Source of the DNA: Pseudomonas saxonica
GTDB lineage: Bacteria; Pseudomonadota; Gammaproteobacteria; Pseudomonadales; Pseudomonadaceae
Assembly (NCBI RefSeq): GCF_007858365.1
Contig: NZ_VFIO01000002.1
Span: 62,001-126,000, forward strand
Direction of reading: 5' to 3'
DNA: 64,000 nt
Below, in pieces: positions 45,918 to 55,223 of the stretch. Each line of letters opens with the position of its first letter. Position 1 is the first letter of the stretch. The notes under the pieces were generated by a model. It saw only the letters and a list, made by a program, of their open reading frames with translations. It made no database searches and was not told the origin of the DNA. The position numbers and the translations under genes were made by a program.

Positions 45918-48900
45918 TCAAAGCTCGTCTTTGTTACCTGCCGTCGGCGAACGCGCCCACGGCAGCTCGGGGCTGACCTTTGCAGGTTCAGTGGTCTTCA
46001 AGTCTGCGGTCACCCACCCCACTCGCGACCAATTTTCGCTGGGGTTAACCACGACCAACTCCCCCGCTTTGAGTAATTTGGCGATGTACTGGCTTTCAGT
46101 TTCGAGGCCTTTATCTACCCACTCTTGATCCAGGTATTGGTTTTCCCAGTAGTCATACCCCAGGACCAATTGGCACAAGTCATCTTCAGCTTTGCCGCGA
46201 CGACGCACGTATTTCAACAGCGATCCATCATTACCCGCCGCATAGGCAATGTTGAGTGAAAACTCCAGCCGCGGGAGGCTCTTGGTCATAAAGCAAATGT
46301 CCACCGGCCAGAACGCGTTATCGACCCAGTTGCTCTGGCCGGGTCTGAGCACACTGGGCCTCACAGGTTGATGCGCATAATAAACAGCGACAGGACCGTA
46401 ACCCGACGGCAAAGCGGGTAACGGTCGCGACCGGCCTGAAGTTCGTTCAAACAGCGGATTGAGGAAAATGGTGTCTTGAGCATTAGCCGGAGCGCCATTG
46501 GTTTCAGGCTCCTGCGGTACATATAGGGTCTGCGCGGATGAAAAAAATACCGCGCCCACCACATGATGCGCATGCGGGCGCCGCAGTTTGCGGTTGCTGT
46601 AGAGCGCTGCATCATCGATATGGCTGAATGCGGGGCCCAGCGCCGGCACAGTGGCGGCAGGGCGACCGGTAATGTCCACGTCCATGGCGAAAGGCCGCCA
46701 GCCGGAGGTGACAGGCCCCGGCGTCGCCCACATGGAACTGGCCAGCAGCACCTCCAGATAACCGCTGCCGGCCACCTTGCGCACGTAATCCGGGGTGCGC
46801 AGCTTATTGCTGTTCAACATGGCAAGTATGGGCTCGTTCGGCCCAAACCCACTTTCCAAATTCAGCACCGTGTTCAGGTTAACGGCCTTGTAACTCAGCA
46901 GCGCCCCATTGCGGGTTGATATAAATATCGTCGGATAATCAAGCCGCCCTGCAGACAGGTCACGCACCGAGCTTGAAAGCACCGCAAGGTTCACCAAGTC
47001 GGCAGGGGCAATAAAATCAGCAAACACATCATCGGACTGCCGTTCAGCGGGGACTTTAGGCGTAGCCACATACACCGAATCGCACGTAAAACCGGCAGGC
47101 AGGCTGTACATCTGAGCGCCCAAAGGCCGCGGGAATACATTGCTGAGCAGTGCGGTACGGGTGCGCAGAGGTTCTGTGGCGATGTACTGCTCAGCGTTCT
47201 GGCTTTTGAGGATGACCCCAAACTGCGTATGTCCACGCGAGCCCATGCGGCCATGAACATAGCGCACAGCATCAATGGCCTGGCTGAACACCGGGCTCAA
47301 GGCCGGTTGCAGGGTGAGCCTGCCCCTCTCGACGGGAGCTTGAGCAGGCTGCCATTGCGACGTGACCTTGCCTCGTTCCCCCCATAAGCGACTGGCCACC
47401 ACAACGTGCAACTCCCCTGCCCGTGCCACCTGGGTAATGAATTGACTCGGCATGAGCGAATTGTCGCGCAGCTTGGTCTGGCTAAGATTGTTGCGCGCCT
47501 GCTCGGGGTGAGCGGCGGGAGGCGAGAGACGCGCCAAGAATCGCGTTTCAAAGTCAGAACCGCTGGGTATGTACTTGAGCAGTGCACCGTCTTGCGCCGA
47601 AAAGTAGCGAACCTTGCCTCGGCGATCCATAATTGCACTGCGCAGCTCATGGGGCGCAAACAGTGTGCGGCTCAGTTGATCTTCAATGGCCGTGCGCCAC
47701 AGCTGCAAAGGCGTGATGCGACGGGTGTGGTAGCTGCCGGCCACCACGCATCCATAGGGGATAAACGATGACTGTTCGGGTGGAAATACCACCGTCGGAT
47801 CAAAGGTTTCCGTGCGTACGGCAATCGGCTCGGTGACCACGAATAGATTGTCCTGCCGCTTGAGGATCAACCCACCGTAGGTGTAATCCGCGCGCCGGGC
47901 AATTTGCTCATGGGCATAGCGAACGGCATCGTCCATCTCAATAAAGACAGGGCTCAACGTGCGCCTCATAAAGCCATCGAAAGGCTGCCAGCCAGACCCT
48001 ACCGGACCTTCTATCCCCCAGACTTCACTGCCTCGCACCACCCTCAGTTCACCGGTGTGAGCCAAAGCGTGAATCAACGATTCGATCTTCTCTTCCCCCG
48101 TCAGCACATTGCGCAGCAAGGCGATACCGCCACCTTCTCGCTCGGGCAACCTGGCAAACAGGGTTTGCTCAACCGGCGAAGACTTGGACACGTACTTCAA
48201 CAGCGCCCCGTCTCGGGCCAGGATATACAGCGGCAACGCCGTAATACTGTTAGGTGCAGCCAGTTCCCGGGCTTTCAAAATGCCTTTTTCCAGCGCATCG
48301 ATGTGCAGAAAGTTTTTGTACACCGACGGTTGAGCGGCCGGGATCAATGCCGGGTCACGATATTCTGCGTCAGCGCCGTACACTGCAACGATTGCAAAGC
48401 CCGCCGGCAACTGAGGCTCGCCATCACTGGCGACGGCGAAAGCCCGGGCAAAAGCGAAATCCAACGCCCCTGTCACGGGTTCGCAGACGATAAATTCATT
48501 CGTCGAGGTGTTTTTGAGGATAAACCCGTAATGCTGATCGGTAGTGTGATCGGAGCGTGACCGGATGTACTCCAAGGCCAAATTTTCGCTGTCCAGCAGC
48601 GGGCCATACGCCGGACGCTGGATAACCACACTGTCGTTAACCACTTGATTGCCAGGTGAGAAAAAGAAGAAATCCGGCTCCAGTTTCCCTACTTTTCCGC
48701 GCCAGACTTCGGTGCTCTGGATAACGCTCACTTCCAGCGTTTCCACCACCTGCTTGACGAAATCAATCAATTCGTTAAGCAGCGAGCTGTCTTCAATAGC
48801 CAATGACAAGTAGGCAAACAGCTCCTTCGAATTATTGGTCGGACTGGTTTTAGCCTTGAGCAAAGAGCCATTGAACCCCGACAAATAGTGAGTCCTTACA

Positions 48901-49334
48901 AAACTGGAGAACCCCAGCAGGGTGTGTATGTCTGCAGGCAAATAAAAGTTGACCAAGGTCAGCACTTCTTCCCGCGATCCCCCAGGCGGCACCCGTTGCA
49001 CCTCGGCGAGTTGGTGCGCCCGCGAATGATAGAAGGCGTGACACGTGTAGCCCACTGGATGCTGCAGCAAGCCTTTGGCATCGCTCGATAAAAACTGCTG
49101 CGGGCTAAACTCGCCACCCGCCAGCTTGACCGGCCGCGAAGCTACGAATCGCCCTAAAGCATCTTTCAGAATGAGCCCCCCATACCCGGCATCACGCTTG
49201 CCCCCGATCAACTCATGGGCAAAACGCGCTGCATCGTCGGGGTTCACAAAGCTCGGGCTCAAGCCCGGCAGGTTCACCGCTTTATTGGGCGTTACCCCTA
49301 TTTGCGGAATTTCATAGACAGGTTCCATAGACAT
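45918..49334 (-). CDS. Five-repeat DUF4329-like protein ending in KDEL
   Basis: A 1138-residue protein built of five tandem repeats of about 219 residues beginning near residues 25, 241, 460, 679 and 898. Each opens with (L/Y)(S/G)P-x-(F/L) plus DDA-x-(R/L)(F/Y) and YGGLILK-like strands (GYGGLILKDALGRFVA, YGFILKNTSTNEFIV, YGGLILKRQDNLFVV, FGVILKSQNAEQYIA) and ends with DG(A/S)LLKY and GEL-x-VV-x5-W modules. This resembles DUF4329-domain proteins common in Pseudomonas, whose activity is not established. There is no signal peptide. The last residues are AGNKDEL. AAGGAG precedes the ATG at 49334. Toxin or effector function is inference. Confidence 0.78.
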   Translation of the reverse strand: MSMEPVYEIPQIGVTPNKAVNLPGLSPSFVNPDDAARFAHELIGGKRDAGYGGLILKDALGRFVASRPVKLAGGEFSPQQFLSSDAKGLLQHPVGYTCHAFYHSRAHQLAEVQRVPPGGSREEVLTLVNFYLPADIHTLLGFSSFVRTHYLSGFNGSLLKAKTSPTNNSKELFAYLSLAIEDSSLLNELIDFVKQVVETLEVSVIQSTEVWRGKVGKLEPDFFFFSPGNQVVNDSVVIQRPAYGPLLDSENLALEYIRSRSDHTTDQHYGFILKNTSTNEFIVCEPVTGALDFAFARAFAVASDGEPQLPAGFAIVAVYGADAEYRDPALIPAAQPSVYKNFLHIDALEKGILKARELAAPNSITALPLYILARDGALLKYVSKSSPVEQTLFARLPEREGGGIALLRNVLTGEEKIESLIHALAHTGELRVVRGSEVWGIEGPVGSGWQPFDGFMRRTLSPVFIEMDDAVRYAHEQIARRADYTYGGLILKRQDNLFVVTEPIAVRTETFDPTVVFPPEQSSFIPYGCVVAGSYHTRRITPLQLWRTAIEDQLSRTLFAPHELRSAIMDRRGKVRYFSAQDGALLKYIPSGSDFETRFLARLSPPAAHPEQARNNLSQTKLRDNSLMPSQFITQVARAGELHVVVASRLWGERGKVTSQWQPAQAPVERGRLTLQPALSPVFSQAIDAVRYVHGRMGSRGHTQFGVILKSQNAEQYIATEPLRTRTALLSNVFPRPLGAQMYSLPAGFTCDSVYVATPKVPAERQSDDVFADFIAPADLVNLAVLSSSVRDLSAGRLDYPTIFISTRNGALLSYKAVNLNTVLNLESGFGPNEPILAMLNSNKLRTPDYVRKVAGSGYLEVLLASSMWATPGPVTSGWRPFAMDVDITGRPAATVPALGPAFSHIDDAALYSNRKLRRPHAHHVVGAVFFSSAQTLYVPQEPETNGAPANAQDTIFLNPLFERTSGRSRPLPALPSGYGPVAVYYAHQPVRPSVLRPGQSNWVDNAFWPVDICFMTKSLPRLEFSLNIAYAAGNDGSLLKYVRRRGKAEDDLCQLVLGYDYWENQYLDQEWVDKGLETESQYIAKLLKAGELVVVNPSENWSRVGWVTADLKTTEPAKVSPELPWARSPTAGNKDEL

Positions 49335-49548
49335 TCATCTCCTTGATGATGTGGTGACAGCAGGTGCCGGTTCACCGCAATCCTTGGCCTTATGGACAGC
49401 CACGAGGTGGTAGTTAATTAGCCACGCACCACGCCAAGCACCAAAGCGGCGCACCCACCCGCACCACGCGACCACGCAAGCGCCGAATCAGTGCAGAGCA
49501 ACGCCCACTATTCGCGCAAACACCCACGCTAGAGCCTTGGCTCAATCC

Positions 49549-49565
49549 CGGCACAGCCTTTGCAA
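49549..49565 (+). promoter_or_regulatory. Sigma-54 promoter of the urt operon
   Basis: CGGCACAGCCTTTGCA has GG at 49550-49551 and GC at 49562-49563 separated by exactly ten bases, and matches the TGGCAC-N5-TTGCA consensus except for the first T. It lies about 60 bases ahead of urtA. Sigma-54 with NtrC activates urea-uptake genes under nitrogen limitation in related bacteria; I could not identify a convincing NtrC site. Confidence 0.78.
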
Positions 49566-49624
49566 AAGCCTGTGCATCGTCCGTATCTGCAACTGATAAA
49601 AATCACGTTCCTGGAGACCGCACC

Positions 49625-50890
49625 ATGAAGCGTCGTAACTTGATCAAAGCGTTTACCCTCACGGCATCCATTGCAGCCATGGGCATGTCCTGGACCCTGC
49701 AAGCAGCCGAAACGATCAAGGTCGGGATTCTGCATTCCTTGTCCGGGACCATGGCGATCTCCGAAACGTCGCTTAAAGACATGGCGCTGATGACCATCGA
49801 CGAGATCAACGCCAAGGGCGGGGTGAACGGCAAGATGCTCGAACCCGTGGTAGTGGACCCGGCGTCCAACTGGCCGCTGTTTGCCGAAAAGGGCCGCCAG
49901 CTGCTGACACAGGACAAGGTCGCCGTGGTGTTTGGTTGCTGGACATCCGTATCGCGCAAGTCCGTGTTGCCGGTGTTTGAAGAACTCAACGGTCTGTTGT
50001 TCTACCCGGTGCAATACGAAGGCGAAGAAATGTCGCCTAACGTGTTTTACACCGGCGCCGCGCCGAATCAGCAGGCGATCCCGGCAGTTGAGTACCTGAT
50101 GAGCGAAGACGGCGGCAGTGCCAAGCGTTTCGTGCTGCTGGGCACCGACTATGTGTACCCACGCACTACCAACAAAATCCTGCGCGCGTTCCTGCATTCC
50201 AAAGGCGTGGCCGACAAAGACATCGAAGAGGTCTACACCCCGTTTGGTCACAGCGATTACCAGACCATCGTGTCCAACATCAAAAAGTTTTCGGCCGGCG
50301 GCAAAACGGCTGTGATCTCCACCGTCAATGGCGACTCCAATGTGCCGTTCTATAAAGAGCTGGCCAACCAAGGCCTGAAAGCCACCGACGTGCCGGTGAT
50401 TGCCTTCTCGGTAGGCGAAGAAGAACTGCGTGGCATCGACACCAAACCGCTGGTGGGCAACCTGGCGGCCTGGAACTACTTCCAGTCAGTAGAGAACCCG
50501 GTGAACAAAAAGTTTGTCGATGACTGGAAAGCCTACGCCAAGGCCCACAACCTGCCGGGGGCCGATAAAGCAGTGACCAACGACCCGATGGAGGCCACCT
50601 ATGTGGGTATCCACATGTGGGCGCAGGCCGCTGAAAAAGCCAAATCGACTGATGTGGATAAAGTGCGCGAAGCCATGGCAGGCCAAACCTTCGCCGCGCC
50701 ATCGGGTTACACACTGACCATGGACAAGACCAACCATCACCTGCACAAACCCGTGATGATTGGCGAGATTCAGGACGACGGTCAGTTCAACGTGGTGTGG
50801 CAGACCAAAGAGCCGATCCGCGCCCAGCCGTGGAGCCCGTACATTCAGGGTAACGATAAGAAGCCGGATCACGCGGTGAAGAGTAACTAA
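49625..50890 (+). CDS. urtA: Urea ABC transporter substrate-binding protein
   Basis: A 421-residue exported protein with a twin-arginine-like signal (MKRRNLIKAF, cleavage after LQAA). IKVGILHSLSGTMAISETSL starts the Leu/Ile/Val-type binding fold, and FGCWTSVSRKSVLPVFEELN and the C-terminal region fit UrtA. It captures urea for the UrtBCDE importer. A sigma-54 promoter lies upstream and a repeat element separates it from urtB. Confidence 0.96.
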   Translation: MKRRNLIKAFTLTASIAAMGMSWTLQAAETIKVGILHSLSGTMAISETSLKDMALMTIDEINAKGGVNGKMLEPVVVDPASNWPLFAEKGRQLLTQDKVAVVFGCWTSVSRKSVLPVFEELNGLLFYPVQYEGEEMSPNVFYTGAAPNQQAIPAVEYLMSEDGGSAKRFVLLGTDYVYPRTTNKILRAFLHSKGVADKDIEEVYTPFGHSDYQTIVSNIKKFSAGGKTAVISTVNGDSNVPFYKELANQGLKATDVPVIAFSVGEEELRGIDTKPLVGNLAAWNYFQSVENPVNKKFVDDWKAYAKAHNLPGADKAVTNDPMEATYVGIHMWAQAAEKAKSTDVDKVREAMAGQTFAAPSGYTLTMDKTNHHLHKPVMIGEIQDDGQFNVVWQTKEPIRAQPWSPYIQGNDKKPDHAVKSN

Positions 50891-50902
50891 GCACATCAAA
50901 AG

Positions 50903-50993
50903 CCCCCTCCCCCTAACCCTCTCCCAGAGGGAGAGGGGACTGATCAGTGGCGTTGCACAGATTTGCTTTAGTCCCCTCTCCCTCTGGGAGAGG
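50903..50993. repeat. CCCTCTCCC-type palindromic intergenic repeat, copy 5
   Basis: A shortened copy: left arm CCCCCTCCCCCTAACCCTCTCCC-like, one CTCTCCCAGAGGGAGAG hairpin, then a right half that ends in GGGAGAGG without the TTAGGGTGAGGG tail. It lies between urtA and urtB and could lower expression of the downstream genes relative to the binding protein. Confidence 0.8.
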
Positions 50994-51032
50994 ACCTGAA
51001 GATCGACCACCTGCCCAACAGGGACACACGCT

Positions 51033-52535
51033 ATGCCCACTGCCCTTTACCGCCTGATCCTCAGCTGCCTGCTGTTGCTCCCATGGGCCGCCCACGCCGA
51101 GGACGCGAGTGACTTCGCAGCGGCCAATAATTCAGAGCAAGCCCAACTCCTCGAAAACTGGGCAGCACACCCTTCCCCCGCGCGAGTTGAGCTAATCAAC
51201 AGCCTGCAACAAGGTCTGCTCACCGTCGACGGCGCCCCTCAGAAGTTACGCCTGAACAACCGCCTGCGTGGTCTGATCGACACCGCCCTGGCCAGCCATC
51301 AACTGCTGGCCGCCGACCCGAAACTGCGCCTGGTCGCGGCGCAACAGTTGCAAAAATCTGCCAAACCGGCGCAGCTCAAGTTCCTCGACCAGCAACTGGC
51401 AGCCGAGACCGACAGCGATGTGCACTCGGCACTCAGCCTGGCGCTGGCCAATCTGCAACTGGCCGACCCCGACCCGGCAGTCCGCCTGGCCGCTGTACGC
51501 CTGCTCGGCGAAACCGGCGAACCGCTAGCGCGTACCCGCCTTGAAAGCCTGCTGCAACCCGACGTCGAAACCGACGCTTCCGTGCGCACCGCCGCCGAAA
51601 CCAGCCTGGCGCAAGTCAACCGCAAATTGCTGATCGGCGACGTATTGGGCCAAGCCTTCAGCGGCCTGTCACTGGGTTCGATTCTGCTGCTCGCGGCACT
51701 CGGGCTGGCCATCACCTTCGGCCTGCTGGGGGTGATCAACATGGCACACGGCGAGATGTTGATGCTGGGTGCCTACTCCACCTATTGCGTGCAAGTGCTG
51801 TTTCAGCGCTTCGCCCCCGGCGCCATCGAGTTCTACCCGTTGCTGGCATTGCCAGTGGCGTTCTTCGTCACCGCCGCCGTGGGCATGGTGCTGGAACGCA
51901 CCATCATTCGGCACCTCTACGGCCGACCGCTTGAAACCCTGCTCGCCACATGGGGCATCAGCCTGATTCTGATCCAGCTTGTACGCGTGCTGTTCGGCGC
52001 GCAGAACGTTGAAGTGGCCAACCCGGCCTGGCTCTCGGGCGGGCTGCAAGTGCTGCCCAACCTGGTGCTGCCGTACAACCGGCTGGTGATCATCGTCTTC
52101 GCCCTGGCGGTGGTGGTGCTGACCTGGCTGCTGCTGAACAAGACACGTCTGGGCCTCAACGTGCGCGCGGTCACCCAGAACCGCAACATGGCCGCCTGCT
52201 GCGGCGTACCTACAGGACGCGTGGACATGCTCGCGTTTGGTCTTGGCTCGGGCATTGCCGGGCTCGGCGGTGTGGCCTTGAGCCAGATCGGCAACGTCGG
52301 CCCGGACTTGGGTCAGGGTTACATCATCGACTCGTTTCTGGTGGTGGTACTGGGCGGCGTCGGCCAACTGGCAGGCACCGTGTACGCGGCCTTCGGGCTG
52401 GGCATCGCGAACAAGATTCTTGAACCACAGATTGGCGCCGTGCTCGGCAAAATCCTGATCCTGGGGCTGATCATTCTGTTTATCCAGAAGCGCCCGCAAG
52501 GTCTCTTCGCGCTTAAAGGACGGGTGATCGACTGA
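51033..52535 (+). CDS. urtB: Urea ABC transporter permease UrtB
   Basis: A 500-residue protein. A signal-like helix and an N-terminal Leu/Ala-rich helical extension (about residues 20-200) precede the LivH-like permease domain of roughly eight helices (FGLLGVINMAHGEMLMLGAY, GIAGLGGVALSQIGNVGPDL). The long extension is normal for UrtB. Stop and urtC start overlap by one base (TGATG). Confidence 0.95.
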   Translation: MPTALYRLILSCLLLLPWAAHAEDASDFAAANNSEQAQLLENWAAHPSPARVELINSLQQGLLTVDGAPQKLRLNNRLRGLIDTALASHQLLAADPKLRLVAAQQLQKSAKPAQLKFLDQQLAAETDSDVHSALSLALANLQLADPDPAVRLAAVRLLGETGEPLARTRLESLLQPDVETDASVRTAAETSLAQVNRKLLIGDVLGQAFSGLSLGSILLLAALGLAITFGLLGVINMAHGEMLMLGAYSTYCVQVLFQRFAPGAIEFYPLLALPVAFFVTAAVGMVLERTIIRHLYGRPLETLLATWGISLILIQLVRVLFGAQNVEVANPAWLSGGLQVLPNLVLPYNRLVIIVFALAVVVLTWLLLNKTRLGLNVRAVTQNRNMAACCGVPTGRVDMLAFGLGSGIAGLGGVALSQIGNVGPDLGQGYIIDSFLVVVLGGVGQLAGTVYAAFGLGIANKILEPQIGAVLGKILILGLIILFIQKRPQGLFALKGRVID

Positions 52536-53614
52536 TGAATCAGCCTCTTATGTTGACGGCCACGCAAAAAGCCGGCCCCAAACTCACCGCGCTGGTGGGC
52601 GGGCTTGTGTTGCTGGTGCTGCTGGCCATGCCGTTGCTCTCGTTATTACCCGCCGACAGCCCGTTTCAGGTCTCGGCTTACACCCTGACCTTGGTGGGCA
52701 AGATTCTCTGTTACGCCATCGTCGCTCTGGCGCTGGATCTGGTCTGGGGCTACGCCGGGTTGCTGTCGCTTGGCCACGGTTTGTTCTTCGCGCTGGGCGG
52801 CTATGCCATGGGCATGTACCTGATGCGCCAGGCCTCGGGCGATGAGTTGCCTGCGTTCATGACCTTTTTGTCGTGGACCGAACTGCCGTGGTACTGGGTC
52901 GGGACCGAACATTTCTGGTGGGCCATGTGCCTGGTGGTGCTGGCTCCCGGCTTGCTCGCGTTGGTGTTCGGCTTCTTCGCTTTCCGCTCGCGGATCAAGG
53001 GCGTGTATTTCTCGATCATGACCCAAGCACTGACCTTCGCCGGGATGCTGCTGTTTTTCCGCAACGAAACCGGCTTTGGCGGCAACAACGGCTTTACCAA
53101 CTTCCGCAGCATTCTGGGGTTTGGCATCACCGAACCCGGCACCCGCGCAGTGCTGTTCTTCGCCACCGTGGTGTTGCTGGTTACCAGCCTGTTTCTGGGT
53201 TGGCGCTTGGCGCGCAGCAAGTTTGGCCGCGTGCTGACCGCGTTGCGTGACGCCGAAAACCGCCTGATGTTCTGCGGCTACGACCCACGCGGTTTCAAGT
53301 TGTTTGTCTGGGTGTTGAGCGCGGTGCTGTGCGGCTTGGCCGGTGCGTTGTATGTGCCGCAAGTGGGCATCATCAACCCCGGCGAAATGTCACCGACCAA
53401 CTCCATCGAAGCGGCCGTGTGGGTGGCCTTGGGCGGACGCGGCACCTTGATTGGGCCTTTGCTCGGCGCAGGCGTGGTCAACGGCATGAAGAGCTGGTTC
53501 ACCGTGGCCTTCCCTGAATACTGGCTGTTCTTCCTGGGCGCGCTGTTCATCATCGTGACCCTGTACCTGCCCAAAGGCGTGATCGGCCTGCTGAAGAAAA
53601 AGGGCGAACAATGA
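52535..53614 (+). CDS. urtC: Urea ABC transporter permease UrtC
   Basis: A 359-residue LivM-like permease with about ten helices. LALDLVWGYAGLLSLGHGLF is the family motif, and VFLGWRLARSKFGRVLTALR-like and NSIEAAVWVALGGRGTLIGP segments follow. With UrtB it forms the urea channel. It overlaps both neighbours. Confidence 0.95.
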   Translation: MNQPLMLTATQKAGPKLTALVGGLVLLVLLAMPLLSLLPADSPFQVSAYTLTLVGKILCYAIVALALDLVWGYAGLLSLGHGLFFALGGYAMGMYLMRQASGDELPAFMTFLSWTELPWYWVGTEHFWWAMCLVVLAPGLLALVFGFFAFRSRIKGVYFSIMTQALTFAGMLLFFRNETGFGGNNGFTNFRSILGFGITEPGTRAVLFFATVVLLVTSLFLGWRLARSKFGRVLTALRDAENRLMFCGYDPRGFKLFVWVLSAVLCGLAGALYVPQVGIINPGEMSPTNSIEAAVWVALGGRGTLIGPLLGAGVVNGMKSWFTVAFPEYWLFFLGALFIIVTLYLPKGVIGLLKKKGEQ

Positions 53615-54456
53615 GGAATGTCATGCTCGAACCTATCCTCGACCCGAACAAGGACGCCGGCAGCAGCCGCGACGCCATCAGCTTTGGCCAGCGCGCTGAA
53701 CCGGGCCTCAACACCCGCCACGGCACCATCCTGACGCTGGAAGATATCAGCGTCAGCTTCGATGGTTTCAAGGCACTGAATAACCTCAACCTGTACATCG
53801 GCGTGGGTGAATTGCGCTGCATCATCGGCCCTAACGGCGCCGGTAAAACCACGATGATGGATGTCATCACCGGCAAAACCCGGCCCAGCGAAGGCCAGGC
53901 CTGGTTTGGGGAAACCCTCGATCTGCGGCAGATGAGCGAAGTGCAAATCGCCCAGGCCGGGATTGGCCGCAAGTTTCAAAAGCCCACTGTTTTTGAAGCC
54001 TTGAGTGTGTTTGAAAACCTTGAACTGGCGCAGAAAACCGACAAATCGGTGTGGGCCAGCCTGCGCGCCAAACTCACCGGCGAGCAAAAAGATCGCATCG
54101 GCGAAGTACTCAACACGATCCGCCTGACCGGCTCGGCGCAGCGCCCGGCGGGGTTGTTGTCCCACGGCCAGAAACAGTTTCTGGAGATCGGCATGCTGCT
54201 GGTTCAAGACCCGCAACTGTTGTTGCTGGACGAGCCGGTGGCGGGCATGACCGACGCCGAAACCGAGTTCACCGCAGAGCTGTTTAAAAGCCTCGCGGGC
54301 AAACATTCGCTGATGGTGGTGGAACACGACATGGGCTTTGTGGGCTCGATTGCCGACCACGTAACGGTGCTGCATCAAGGTAGCGTTTTGGCCGAAGGTT
54401 CGCTGGAACAGGTGCAGGCGGATGAGCGAGTGATTGAGGTTTACCTGGGTAGGTAG
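53611..54456 (+). CDS. urtD: Urea ABC transporter ATPase UrtD
   Basis: A 281-residue ATPase with an N-terminal extension, Walker A GPNGAGKTT, signature LSHGQKQFLEIGMLL and Walker B LLLLDEPVAGMT, of the LivG type. The ATG at 53611 overlaps the urtC stop; an ATG at 53623 has GAGG six bases upstream and may be the real start. Confidence 0.95.
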   Translation: MRNVMLEPILDPNKDAGSSRDAISFGQRAEPGLNTRHGTILTLEDISVSFDGFKALNNLNLYIGVGELRCIIGPNGAGKTTMMDVITGKTRPSEGQAWFGETLDLRQMSEVQIAQAGIGRKFQKPTVFEALSVFENLELAQKTDKSVWASLRAKLTGEQKDRIGEVLNTIRLTGSAQRPAGLLSHGQKQFLEIGMLLVQDPQLLLLDEPVAGMTDAETEFTAELFKSLAGKHSLMVVEHDMGFVGSIADHVTVLHQGSVLAEGSLEQVQADERVIEVYLGR

Positions 54457-54491
54457 CGAACCCGTAGCCGCAGGTCAAAAGGAATACATGC

Positions 54492-55190
54492 ATGCTTCAA
54501 GTCGAAAAGCTTCATCAGTTCTACGGCGGTAGCCACATTCTTCGCGGCCTGTCATTTGAGGTCAAAGTGGGTGAAGTGACATGCCTGCTGGGCCGCAATG
54601 GTGTAGGCAAAACCACGCTACTCAAATGCCTGATGGGTTTGCTGCCGGTCAAAGAAGGCACGGTGCAATGGGAAGGTAAAACCATTACTGCGCTCAAACC
54701 TCACCAACGGGTACACGCTGGCATCGCCTACGTCCCTCAGGGCCGCGAGATTTTCGGGCGCCTTACGGTAGAAGAAAACCTGCTCATGGGTCTGTCGCGC
54801 TTTCCCGGCTCCGAAGCCCGCGAAGTGCCCGCGTTTATCTACGAACTGTTCCCGGTGTTGTTGCAAATGAAGCATCGCCGGGGCGGCGACTTGTCCGGTG
54901 GTCAGCAACAACAACTGGCCATTGGGCGTGCATTGGCCAGCCGCCCGCGCTTGCTGATCCTCGACGAGCCCACCGAAGGCATTCAACCCTCGGTGATCAA
55001 GGAGATCGGCGCGGTGATCAAAATGCTGGCGGCACGCGGCGATATGGCCATTTTGCTGGTGGAGCAGTTCTACGACTTCGCCGAAGAATTGGCTGATCAA
55101 TACCTGGTGATGTCGCGTGGTGAAATCGTGCAGCAAGGCCGTGGTGAAAATATGCAAACAGAGGGTGTGCGCGGCCTGGTGACGATTTAA
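54492..55190 (+). CDS. urtE: Urea ABC transporter ATPase UrtE
   Basis: A 232-residue LivF-type ATPase. Walker A GRNGVGKTT, signature LSGGQQQQLAIGRAL and Walker B LLILDEPTEGIQPS are intact. The pair UrtD/UrtE powers urea import. It is followed after 33 bases by ureD, so importer and urease may share a transcript. Confidence 0.96.
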   Translation: MLQVEKLHQFYGGSHILRGLSFEVKVGEVTCLLGRNGVGKTTLLKCLMGLLPVKEGTVQWEGKTITALKPHQRVHAGIAYVPQGREIFGRLTVEENLLMGLSRFPGSEAREVPAFIYELFPVLLQMKHRRGGDLSGGQQQQLAIGRALASRPRLLILDEPTEGIQPSVIKEIGAVIKMLAARGDMAILLVEQFYDFAEELADQYLVMSRGEIVQQGRGENMQTEGVRGLVTI

Positions 55191-55223
55191 TCTGTCACTC
55201 TTTCCGGGTAAAAAGTCCTACAT

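Noticed and set aside
45778..46128. 116-codon rightward open frame near the end of the five-repeat gene
   Set aside because: It mostly overlaps the large gene on the other strand, has no ribosome site and no recognisable family.
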